Origin: Effrenium voratum
Taxonomy: Eukaryota; Sar; Dinophyceae; Suessiales; Symbiodiniaceae
Assembly: GCA_963377175.1 (NCBI GenBank)
Contig: CAUJNA010002890.1
Span: 1,248,010-1,312,009 of the forward strand
DNA: 64,000 nucleotides
Direction: 5' to 3'
In this document: piece by piece, positions 24,501 through 36,500 of the stretch
Position numbering within the stretch: position 1 is the first letter of the stretch
How the letters are laid out: each line of letters starts with the position of its first letter
Notes under the pieces: model-generated
The model's input: only the letters and a program-made list of their open reading frames with translations
Databases searched by the model: none
Told to the model about the DNA's origin: nothing
Made by a program: the position numbers and the translations under genes

Positions 24501-27500
24501 TTGTTGCCAACAGGAGCGTTCGGAATCAAGACCGGCAAGGCAACTTTTGCCCAAACTGACCACAGACAGAGTCCTCTGCATGACCAGTCGGACGGGTCCG
24601 CCAGGTTCGCTTCTTCACGGACCTGCAGCCCGGGGTCGGCGAAGTCGGCCGGGGCGCTGAAGCGGCGCGACAGGAGTTCTGAAAGCGGAGGCCTGTCTTT
24701 TGGAGGGTTCCATATGTTAGATTTCCCTCTGCTTGGTGGCTCGGATGTGGATTTGAAGCCTTGAAAGGTGTAGGGCAACCTCCAAACGGAATCTGAATAC
24801 CTTGGGTCTCGCATGGAAGCCCGTCGGCTGCTGTATGGTGTCGTTTTTGGTTATTGGTTGTGTTGACAGGTAACCAGCCAAAAGAAAAGAACATGTGTTT
24901 GCGTTGCGTTAGCTAAACCAAAGGGCAGGTCGACCCTTTTGTTGGATTAAACGGAAACCAATTAATTTGGGATCGGAAAACAGATCTTGTGGCTAAGCTT
25001 TCCCAGTGATTCCATTATACCCACACAGTAGGCAACCAAGGGAACCACGCTTCAAAAACGGAATATGGTTATCTACCTACCATACTGGTAATTGGGATCC
25101 ACTGGGCTTAGAGAGTTCAAGTGCCTGAGAATGGTAACGCTCGCCACCTTAACCGAAAAGGCACCGGTACCCCAAAGCCGCCTTTGGAAGAACAAAACAC
25201 GTGCACCCCTTGTAGTGCCTCCAAGAAACACTTGAACAAATTGGGTTATCAATCCACGTGACTGCCTTTTACACCCACCATCCAACAAAAGCACAGAGCA
25301 ATGCCAGAATGTACGGCAATTTGGAGGGCTTCCTTGTTCCCGTTACTTGCAACATGTTTGGAGTTCCTCTTGGCTTCCGTTTTAAGCTACTCCAAAGGGT
25401 GCCCGGCTTGCCCAAGCGAATCCACCTTTGGAGCTTTTGCTTTGTGAATGGTCTGGGTTTGCTTACGGTTCCGATCGGCGAAGCTTTTGTTTTCGAGGTC
25501 TTTGTGCCAGGGTCGGCGTGTATATTTGCGTGCAGGGCAGTGCCAAATTGTATGCATGAGCACCTTGGCGGCGAAATTTGTTGGATTCGCTAAGGGGAAT
25601 AAACCTCAGTTGTTCAAGACCGACCTTTTGACCTTTTTTGGTTGTCCAATGTTTGGTCAACTTTCAGTAACGGTCCCAGAAGACTAACATTTATTTCCAG
25701 TTTCTCTGGGCAAGTGAGAAAGTTCACCCGGAAGCTCGCAAGCTTAGGGTGCGTGCCATCTGCCTGCTGCCGGAGTGATAGTAGCTCGTGCTTCCAAGAT
25801 ATATGTCTAGGTCCCCCAGTAGTGCCCTTCTCTCCCCTTTTTTGGGGGAGGGTTCCCCTACTAAAATAGACGTCCTGAAAAAAGTGGGGGTACCCTCATT
25901 CCAACTCCTCCCTACTGGAGGACCTAGATGTTGCTCGATCTATGCGCTGGCTGTACCCGAGGCTTTAGATTCAAGTACAAGCCGGTGAAAGGCGGGTCGA
26001 TCTTGCGAGCGCTTTCAAGACAATGCGCTTCATCAATTCCCTCCAAGTAGCTGCAAAGATGTACTTGGGTCAATAGGAGGTCAGTTCCTTCCAAGTAGCT
26101 GCAAAGATGTACTTGGGTCAATAGGAGGTCTGTTTCTTCCAAGAACCTTCAAGGCTGCACTGGGATTCCCTCCAACTACCTTGAAAGATGTACTTGGGTC
26201 GATAGGGTCAGTTCCTTCCAAGAACCTTCAAAGCTGCACTTGGGTTGATAGGAGAGATGAAGGGATGAGGGCTCCTTAAATGCGAAGTGCTTCGTTTCCT
26301 TCTCACATCCCCAAAGTTTGCAGATCGACCAGTCGGACGATTTCTTGACCTACTTTGGGTGTTCGAATCGCCAAGCTAGTAAGTTGCTAGTAACCTAAGC
26401 CATAACCCCTCCAATTGGATGTTGACCTTCTTATTGGCGGGTTATGCCCCAGTAGATGCATGACCGGTGGATACTTTTTTGGGGTGTTTCTGTTGCAGCC
26501 CTGTGTTGAAAACTTGGACTTTTTTGAGTTCGAGGGGCAGGAAGGATCTCTTTTGAGACAGATTGTTGAATGTGGGTGAATAAACCAGCCCTGAAAGGTT
26601 TCCTCCAACAGTGGTCTTCACCCCCACTAAAAGGGGACACGTTGCTGTGGATGGAAGATATTTTGCAGCACCTATGCAACCCCGGAATGATTCGATTGCC
26701 CTGCAAATACCAACTCGTGGTTTCCCATGGTTTCAAACTGTGCCAAATGGATTTCGTCCATCCATAGTATCAATCTACCATCCGGGGTTGCTATACCCTT
26801 CAGTACCTACAGGCAACCCAAAACAAACTGAAGGCCGCGATTTTGCGAGGATTGATGTGGAGCCAGGTGTCGGTTGTTGCAAAGAGCAAGCAAAAGGGGA
26901 AGAAAACCCACGCGTTGCTTGCTGGGATTTTGGGTGTTTTTGGATTGGTGGTCCTTGTACAGGTTGGTTTGAAGGGAAACCAACACTGCGGGAAAGCCAC
27001 TTGTTGGGGTTCCCGTATGTTGATGCGACAACAGGGCCCGCCAAAAGGGATATGTTCAGACTCCGCTTTATATTCAGTCTACTCCAAAATGTAAAATAAA
27101 TTGGGAGACCCTAGAAGCATCGGAAGCATGCTGCAACCCAAACAAATCCTTTCTTTTCGTCATGTATTCCACATGGAGAGGGATAGGGGGTGTGAAAAAC
27201 ACCAAGGGCCCCTTGATACCCTATAGGGATGTGCTTACGGAGGTCAACATGGGTCAAAGTACACCCTTACTTGGACCCTTTGACAGTTTCACACACATAC
27301 ACATCCCCTTTTGGTTTCGTTGGGAAACTAAAGCATGATTTGGGTCTGGTCGCAAACTCGGGGCTCCCCGAAATGGTTGGTTTCCTTTTGGCATCCCTTG
27401 AACGCCAGCCAAATTGTTGGGCTCCCCCAAAGCACCAGACACAAGCAAGTGCGCCGAGTTCAACAAAAACCACGCCCAACCTAGATGTTCCAGCAACGTC

Positions 27501-30500
27501 AGGTAAGTAGATTATAACTATGAAGGGGACCAACCTCAGTTGCCCTAAAGATAGAACCCTGGTTATGTTCAACCTGAGCAACAGACTCAATCAGAGAACC
27601 GTTGTTGGCAGTGCACAGGGAGTACTCTGGAAAAGGCATGGACTCCGGAGCCCTGTTATCGATCTTGTCAGCTGACCTCGCACAAGAGGATCATGCTGGA
27701 AGCCAAGATCGGGATGCTTGCGACCAGAATCCAATGACCTGGGAGAAAGTGCGTTCTTTTGCCGCAAAGCCATGTGGCTGTGGGTGAAAAATAGGTACCC
27801 AAAATGGAACCCTGGTAAGTGGAAACATGGACCAATATTTGCGGTCCCCTGATGGTTTAATTGTAAACGCTTCGCGTTGCCCGCCTCGGCCCAGCCTATA
27901 GTTTGAGGGAAGGGTCAGGAACACCGAAATCCAGTGTTGGGAAGGTCCGAATACCTGAAGCTGGCTCCAGACAAGTCAGACAAGCCGGCCTCGCCTGGTT
28001 GGGCTGGGCCACAGGCTAGTCTCAGACACATCAGATAAGCCTGCGCTGGGCCTGAAGCTAGTCTCGGGCAGCTTGGCTGGACCTTGCTTGCGTGGGTTGT
28101 TGGTTGAGCTGAAGCTAGTTTACGGCGGGCTGGGCAGCCGCACTGAGGGGGCTGGGCTATGGCTGGGCTGGGCCTGAGGCCAGTTTCAGACACGTCAGAC
28201 AGGCCTGGCCAGCAGGCGGACTGGGCTGGGCTAGACGCTAGTTGAGCCCAGGCTGGTGGCCCAGTCTCGGCGCTAGATAGCTGAGGCCTGCGAGTCTCAA
28301 ACAGGGTGGGCTTGGTTGGGGTTGGCTTAGGCGGGTTGCTGGTTGGGCTGGGCCTGAAGCTAGTCTCAGCCACGAGGCTGCGAAGCCATGGGTGGGTTGC
28401 TGGCTGCTGGGCAGCCGGACTACGCTGTTGGTTGCGCCTGGAGCTTCGGCTGAGCGGGCTGGGTTGAGCTGTGCTTGGGCGGGTCGCTGGATGGGCTGAG
28501 GCTGGGTAGCGAGTTGCTGGCTGGGCTGGGCCTGAGGCCAGTTGCAGACACGTAAGACACGCCAGCAGGCGGGCTGAGGGACTGGGCCTGAGGCTAGTCT
28601 CAGGCTGGCATACCTTGAGACCAGTCTCAGACTTGTCTAACGTGTCTGAGACTGGCCTCAGGCCAACGACCAGTCTCACGTGTCTGAGACTGGTAGGCCC
28701 CTTTTTCGGCGCAACCTGACCTTGGCACGCTGGGCTACACACTTGGGCGTTGCTGGCTGGGCTGGGCCTGAGGCCAGTCGCAGATACGTAAGACACGCCA
28801 GCAGGCGGGGACTGGGCCTGAGGCTAGTCTCAGGCTGGCATACCTTGAGACCAGTCTCAGACTGCGCCGAAGGGGCCTGGTCAGCCTGGGCTGCTCAGAA
28901 GCTGGCATAGCTTGCTTGAGACCAGTCTGAGGCCACCTTGGCACGCTGGGCTGAGCTGGCTGGCATGCGCTGCCGGGGCCTGGGCTGGGCAGGCTTTGGG
29001 CTGGGCCTGAAGCTAGTCTCAGCCACTGGCCGGGCAGCCGGACGCCTGGAACTTGGGCTGAGCAGGGCTGGGCTGAGCTGTGTGGGCGGGTTGCTGGCTG
29101 TTTCATACACACTTGGGCCTGAGGCTGGGTGGCGAGTTGCTGGCTGGGCTGGGCCTGAGGCCAGTCGCAGACACGTAAGACACGCCAACAGGCGACTGGC
29201 ATACTTTGAGACCAGTCTCAGACTGCGCCAAAGGGGCGGGCCTGCTGGATGACTTGGGGCCAGACTGGCCAGCCTGGGCTAGTTGCTTGGGCAGCCGGAC
29301 TGAGGGGCTGGGGCACGTCAGACAGGCTTAGTAGCTGGCATAGCTTGAGACCAGTTTCAGACACGTAGACTGGTCGTTGGCCTGAGGCCAGTCTCAGACA
29401 CGTTAGACTGGTGGGCTGGGAGCTGGGGGCCGGCCTAGTGGCTGGCATGCTTGATGCGCCAGGCCTGTTTCCAGGCTTGGGCCTGAGGCTGGGCTGGGCT
29501 GACAGGCCTGGCCAGCAGGCGGGTTGCTGGTTGGGCTGGGCCTGAGCCTCGTCTCAGACACGTCAGACAGGCCTGGCCACCAGGAGGTCATGCTTTTCAG
29601 GACAAAAAAGCATCCGAGGAATGGGGCGGGCCGGCAAAATTTTGGGGGAGGGTTGGGGGAGGGGAAAAGCGAAGATTCTCTTCGGAGAAGAGATCTGAGC
29701 GCCCTTGGCCTCTTTGGGGCCGAGGCGAATTTCGACCCACATGCGTGTCTCCTCACATTGCTGGAGTTGTATTGTCCCAGTCTGGTTGCCCACATCGACA
29801 AAACTGCACTGGAGAGTGCAGATTTTGTAGATGTGAACGGCTTTCGACGAACATCTCGTTTCAGCTCAGAACAGCTGGAGAAGGCAGGAAACATGATCAG
29901 CTTAGTAAGTAGGTTATAGCCATCGTTACAAGGGGACCAGCTCAAATACTATAGGTACAATATAGTCAGAGTTGCAACCGATGTGCTAAGTTTAGATTAT
30001 AATCATGAGGGGGACCAACCTCAGTTACCCTGTGGCGCTATATATTATATATATATAGATAACCCTGGTCATCAAGCTACTAAGTTGGCTGCAGAACCAA
30101 TCCCCCCCCCCCCCCCACAATCGGCGCGGGTCTCGAGCCGAAGCGGAGGCTTCTCCTTGAAGCTGTCGCCCACAGTGGCGCGGCAGGGCCCGGGCTTGCA
30201 GATGACTTGCAGCAAGGCGAGAGCAGATCTGGCTGCAGGTCAAAACCGTTTTGGTACCAAACCAATGGGATCCCATTTTGGTTTCTTCCAAGAATCTTCA
30301 AAGCTGCACTTGGGTTGATAGGAGATCTGGCTGCGGTGGTCCAAACCGTTTTGGGATCCCATTCTGGTTGGTAGGTGAGTTCACCACCCATTTTAGAACC
30401 TATTGTAGTGGGAATTGGGATGTTAGGACTTTAACTTGTTTTGCCAACTAATGTTTTTTTCCCCGAATGAAACAACTAAAAGTCAAACTTTTCGCAGGGC

Positions 30501-33500
30501 AACAGACAACATTCCTGCCAAAGATCTTGGGTCTTCGTTGAGTTACGAAGGGGCAAAGGCCACCTGTAGTATAACTCCCAACCTTCCATTCGTTTATTTC
30601 CCCTGTTGGGTTTTAGAGGGAATCGATCACTACTTCAAATATGTTTTTTTTCCAGGGGGCGCAAACGCAAATGGAAGTAAAAGGGCTCTGTTGTCGCCTG
30701 CCTTTAGGAACTTTGTGCGAAAGGTAACACGCGAGAAGTTTTCCCTGCCCGCGTGGTGCCTTCACTTGATACAGCAGCAATTCAATTTAGGGAATTGCAG
30801 CCGCCAATATTGGGGGTTGCTGTAGTCAATGTGGGTTTGTCTCAAAATAGGACCCACAACAGGGCGGGTTCGCCGAACATATGTCCTTTGAAACCGACCA
30901 AAAAAGGGGTAGTAGCAGCACGAAAGTCAGACAAGGACACGCCCATAGTTGTTCTTTTGTTTGCATCTACCTTGGTTCCTTTTTGGTTTGCCCTTTCAAA
31001 CCGCTAAACAAAGGGGGTACCAACTTCAAACAAGGCCGCGCCCATGTCTCCTTCCTCCAACTGGGTATGGGTCAAATTTAAAGCACCAGGGGACGGCAGG
31101 TTTTGGTCCTTGCTTCCATTTAACAGGGTTCCATTTTGGGTATGTATTTTTGACCCACAGCCAACTATAAAATTCAGAGAGACGCGTTGAGACGAACGCA
31201 GGCGAGCAGGGACGGCTTGACCAAGCTGCACTGGGCCCTGAATGCGCCCGTCCCAGCAGAGTCGCTGCAAGTGTGGCGTTTTTGAGGGTACCCGGTTTTC
31301 TTGGGGCTTTGAAGGGAAACCAAATAAACACCCAAAAACGGAAAGCAAAAAGGGGTAAAATGGACACCAAAAGGATTTGCGGGGTCCAACCTGAATTGAA
31401 AGAGACACGCCTAAGTGGCATCCTCAAAAAGGTCCATCCACACAAAAGTACTGTAGAGGATGCCGCAAAATGCCAATTTTAAGAGATCCAGTAAGAGCTC
31501 AGCTAGTTGGACTGGGATTATTTCCATTTGGTGAAATTGATATGTGCTTTATCGTCCTAACTAATCGGATTCCATTTGCTGAAATTAATATATGTTTTAT
31601 CGCCCCTGTTGGTTTATACAAAAATATATCGCTACCGAATGTTTTGTTTCCAAGGGCCTTAAGCAAATGGAAGGTTGTCAGTTGTGGGGTACTGATAGAC
31701 AAACTTTTCTCATGATCATGGTATAATGTTTGTAATTGTCTGGTTGCCCCCTCCCCCCCTCCCCCTCCCCCCCACTTTTCCGGGACCCACCGGGACCAAA
31801 AGTCAATTGGGGGTAGTGGACGGTGCCATAGAGTCATGCCAGTCCTGGGACCCCGAGCTACTGACGCGCAGAAGCCGGCAAGTTTGTGCTGCCTGGACCC
31901 CCAATGTACCGATTCGGTTTTCTGCCTTTAAAGGCTGTAGCTCATGGGGGGCCGGGGGGAGGGGGAGGGAGAAGGAGCCCAAAAATCCTAAATAAGTCCT
32001 TGTTAAGCTATGAAGGTTGCTCGGCACGTGAAGGTAAACTTCATGGCCATGTTTTTCCTCGGCTGATGACACCCTTGTTCCAACGATTGGGAGGTTCCCC
32101 GAAAAGAAAGTAGTCTTCCACCGTCCTGTCAGCAGCCAGAGAAAGTGAATGAAAGTGAAGGTTAGCCGGCCCCTTTTGATTCTTTACATTGGTTTCGGCA
32201 CTTCCTTTTGCAGGGTCTCTTTGAACATCCTTAAGAAATCTTCAGTTGACTGGGGGGGGCCTCGTTGCAGAATGAGGTAAGGAACCCCAAAGAGCTGGTC
32301 GTCGGCCCCCGAACCAGAAGTCATTTGCCGTGACTTAAAGGAGCAGCCCCCAACGAGAGGCAACACTTGCCCAAAGCGAATCGATCTCTTGACCTTTTGG
32401 GCTTTCCTTTTTGGCATCCATGTTTCGTCATGGACCCCGAACAGGTTGACCTCTTTATTCTGCGTCTCTGGGGCAACGGAGAAAACAACACATGCAACTG
32501 GCCTTTGTCTCCTCTTGGCTTCCCTTACCCGAAAAGGCTACCTAGAGTCTCCATGACCCTTGAAAAAAGGGGTCATTACCTTTAAAAGAAGGTAATGGAC
32601 CTATTTTTAAAGGGTCATGAAACAAAACTGGGTACCCTCAAAACGCCCCCGCCCATATCCCCCGGTCTTCGTTTTTCTGTCACCATGTAGGTCCTTTACT
32701 TGAGGATCCCTTGAATTAGGCGATGCGGGTGTGTCTGAAAAAGGGGATCCTCTCAGCAGTTCCCCTTTGAAGCCACTCCCAACAAAAGGACCACCACCCC
32801 CCCCCAAAAAAAACACACACACACACAAGAAACACAAGTGGCTCCTTGCAACAAAAACAAGAATTGCTCGTGTGGTGAGAATTACAGATCTGCGGCCAAA
32901 GGGGTGGGCGAACCCGTGCTGAGGTGCGACTACGAGGATTAGGGCTGCGGCTCACCATCTGCAGGCGCCGAACTTTGGCAAAAAGCGGAGCGAGCGGAGC
33001 GAGTGAGTCCGTTCGGTGCGAGGTTTCCCTTTACCGACTCCCCCAAAAAGGGTATTCCATTCGGTATCTGATCCATGTCAAATGAAAAAGTCATTGACCC
33101 CATGGGGAGAGGGGGCATTCCTTGTGGCTTGTCTAACCTTCATCGACCAGGGGTCTTGATTGTGGCTCATTTGAACCCGACCCCCCTAAAGTGGTTCGGT
33201 ACCTTCCGAATCGGACCACCCCCGCCCGCCGGACCTGTTTTTTTTTGGGGGGGTCCACTTTTGGTGGATTGTAAAGAGAAAAGAGCAGGATACCTTGCCA
33301 TTCCTTTTTGTGTTCCCAGCCAGAAAAGACGTGCAGCCGCCTTTAATTTCCTTATATGGATTGGGGTAAACCATTTTAATACCGATTGTAGCTATTATGA
33401 CGCACTTAAAGGGGCGATGGGGTGCCACACCTAAGCGGTTAGTACGCCTGGTTATAATCCAGTACTGAACGGAGACTTCCAACAATGGCTTCTGTGGGGG

Positions 33501-36500
33501 GACCATGGTCTAGATCCCCCTGTAGTGCCCTTTTACCCTTTTTTGCGGGGAGGGTTCCCCTTGTAAAATAGATACATAGACCACAGAAAACAGAAATGGT
33601 ACTAACTTATTCTAACCTCTTGGAGGACCTAGTGGTTATTGCCCACCTACCTGACGTCCCGAATCGATCGCCCCAAGCGCCCCAGAAGTCCACCGCCGCT
33701 TCTTCGGTCCAAAGGTGTGGCCTGCGCTTCGTGCTCCCGCTGGAGATTTGGGCGGAGGCGGTGGCAAGTTGTCGCCGACATGAGTGGGGTCATTAGTTTG
33801 ACACCCAATTTGATTGATAGAACCTTAGAAGGGTTCTTAACGGGGTCATTGTTTTCATTGTTTCTAGGGGGTATCAAAGTTGCACAATTTGTGGGGGGGG
33901 TGCTTCCGGTCATGATTTTGACCGTGTCCGGGAGGGGTCAACGTTAGACACTGAAACCTCCAACACCCGAAAACGATTCTTAGAACCTTAGATGGGTCAT
34001 TGTTTTGACTGTTAGGGGTTATCAAAGTTACACATAAATTGGGGGGTTGCGTCCCTTTAACCTACCAATTTTCACTTAGCGGGCGATTTTGATGGTAAAA
34101 AACTTAGGCCAGCATGAGTGGATTTGTGATTTGTGTTTTTATAAACATGCTCTTCTCGAAGAAGTATAGCGTCCAGGAACAGGGAGGAAAGGACACAGGC
34201 CTGTCTACGGGTTCCGTCCTTTGACACAAACCCATGTATAGGTTTGTTGTTTTAGGGAAGGGAAAGGAGTATTGGCAAGAAACATCTTTGCGGGCTTGCT
34301 TCTTTCTTGTGGCACGTACAGAACAAACAGTTTCAAGTTCTTAGGGTGGGCGTGTGTCTGTCTTATTGTGTTGTGTGACTCGCCCTGGATAAGGCTTGTG
34401 TTCTTTTCCTTTGGCAACCAGAGGGTTTTGCTTACCGGAGTTCCCCGCGCAGACAAACCCATTTACTTTTGTCCTATTAAAGCAACAAAGCGTTGCCCGG
34501 GGGGCAAACATGGGTCTGTTTTTAGGTCTTCGTGGGCTTGGTTGCAACAAAATACTGGGACAACCGGGGGTCCCCAATTTTTGGACACAACCAAATCGGG
34601 ATGACATAGCGATTCTTTCTTTCGGCAAGTGGCTGCTAGGTTCTGGGTCTGGTTTGGGTTTCACAGAGTTTCCCAAGCTCAACCACCCAAAAGCGTCCCT
34701 TGCTTTCCATAGGCCTTCACTAGTCGCAAGTAAGCCCAAAGCTGACGCAAATATCAACCCTGGTGATTGTTGATCCGAGATTCCCGTTATATAGTTGAGA
34801 AGGGTCCGGGCTTTGGTTGGGGATCCGATCTGATCTATGCTTATATACCTACATATATCCACAGACCTATAGACGTGTCACTATATATGCTCACCTACTT
34901 GTGTCCTTCACCCGGTCCTCGAGCAACCAAGCTTTCCAGCTTTTCCCGCTTTGTTTTGACCTGCCCTAGGCATCAGAAAGCATTGAAAGGGGAAATGGAT
35001 CTGCATTGTGTCTTGAACCTACCAAAAGGCCTTTGAGTTCCCAAAACTCGGGCGGTAAGCACATCCATCCCAAACTGGGACTTGGACTTCTTCTGAACCC
35101 CCAACCCAAAAGGAGAGCTTTGTTCTGCCCTTGTACACCTTATTTTTGGGTCAAAGACAGATCCAAAGGGGGCCCATCTGCCCCCACCCCTACACACCCC
35201 ACTGCACCCCTCCCCCACCCCCACCTCTCCCCCCCCCCTCCAGCACCCCCCCCCCATCTCCCTGCCACGGATCCATCCATCCCACGGATCGCACACCTCG
35301 GACGCCTCTGAGTCGGATGGCCCTCTGCCGGCCTCAGAGCTGGCCATGGCGGCGACCCTTTGGGCGGCCCGGGACCCAAGGCTGTCGCTTTGATCCATTT
35401 GGCTTCGCTCACTCGTCGCCGGGCCCGACCACTCTGCCCAGGTCCCCAGCGGAAGGGTGCCCTTTTACGGTCCTTTTTTTGGGGAAGGGATCCCCGACTA
35501 AAATAGACTACAGAAAAAAGTTGGTACCCTTGTTCTAACCTCTCTTGCCCATGTTGGTCACTGTTCAGTCTTCCCAAGAGGGGATGACCTCCCTTTCAGC
35601 TGAGTTAACAGGATTGCTTAATAATATGTTGTATTGTTCCTTTTTGGAGTTAAGGGACACTATCACTCTTGACACATGTTTTTTTCAGGCACCTTGGGCA
35701 AAGATAAGTTTGCTGCAATGAATATTTGGGTATGATTTTTGTTTGAGGTATACCCCCTTTTGGTGGTTTTAAAGGGAAACCAACAGGAACACCACCCATT
35801 CGGGAAGTCCAACCTGTTGACCTTTTGGTTTTCGCTTGTTGGCAACCATTCGTGATGACCTTTTGGTTTCTGGGGCCCTTTCAATTGAGTTAAGCAAAGG
35901 AACAACTGTCATTTGTATAAATGGAATCTATCACTGCTAGAAACATGTTTTTTTTTTTTTTTTTTTTATTACGTCCAGTGGACGTAATGGAAGTCGGGCG
36001 CCCGATGCACGTTGAGAGCTTTAGACTCTTGCTTTGTTTATATCCAGTGACCGGTTGCCTTTCTGGTGCGGAAGCCTCTTGGAGGGGTTGCCTTCATTTC
36101 TGCCTGGAGTGTCCATGACCCTTTGAAAATGGGTCAATGACCCCAACAGTTTGGGTAATGACCAACGATTTTTTAAGGGTCATGGACTCTAGGTGGGTCA
36201 ATCTTTGGCACCGGTTCGGAAACGGGGAAAAAACAAAACGGTCGCCCGCCGTGCTGCGCTCGACGCAATGACTGAGGCAGCGCCCTTTGTGATTTCGCTG
36301 CTTCGACAAGGCTGGCTCTTCTTATCCAACCTCAACAGCGCCTGCTCCTCAGACAGGGGTCGAGCCTCAGACGTGTGGGGAGCGCATGGATCCTGAGTCC
36401 TGGTTTGGACTAGTTCGCTGCAAAAGGGGCCTTGTAGTGGGTTGCACGGTGATGGAAAAATGCTTGGACCATTGGAATGCAAAGGGACCCGTGGTTCCAT

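Larger units (their letters stand above)
30239..31160 (+). other. Intron-like stretch
   Basis: Holds a 54 bp-type repeat unit (30285), a family H element (30583-30677), and ends with a family G element (31069-31158) whose right terminus abuts the acceptor. Confidence 0.45.
31271..33685 (+). other. Intron-like stretch
   Basis: Holds a hairpin repeat (31286-31395), family H (31569-31673), family B (32541-32620), and family D split by family A (33425-33671). GC-rich islands at 31800-31925 and 32965-33005 could hide exons; no frame chosen. Confidence 0.35.

Noticed and set aside
27915..29448. Long Pro/Ala/Ser-rich open frames in the 28-29 kb repeat field
   Set aside because: Both strands are open because the module has few stops; composition follows the repeat.
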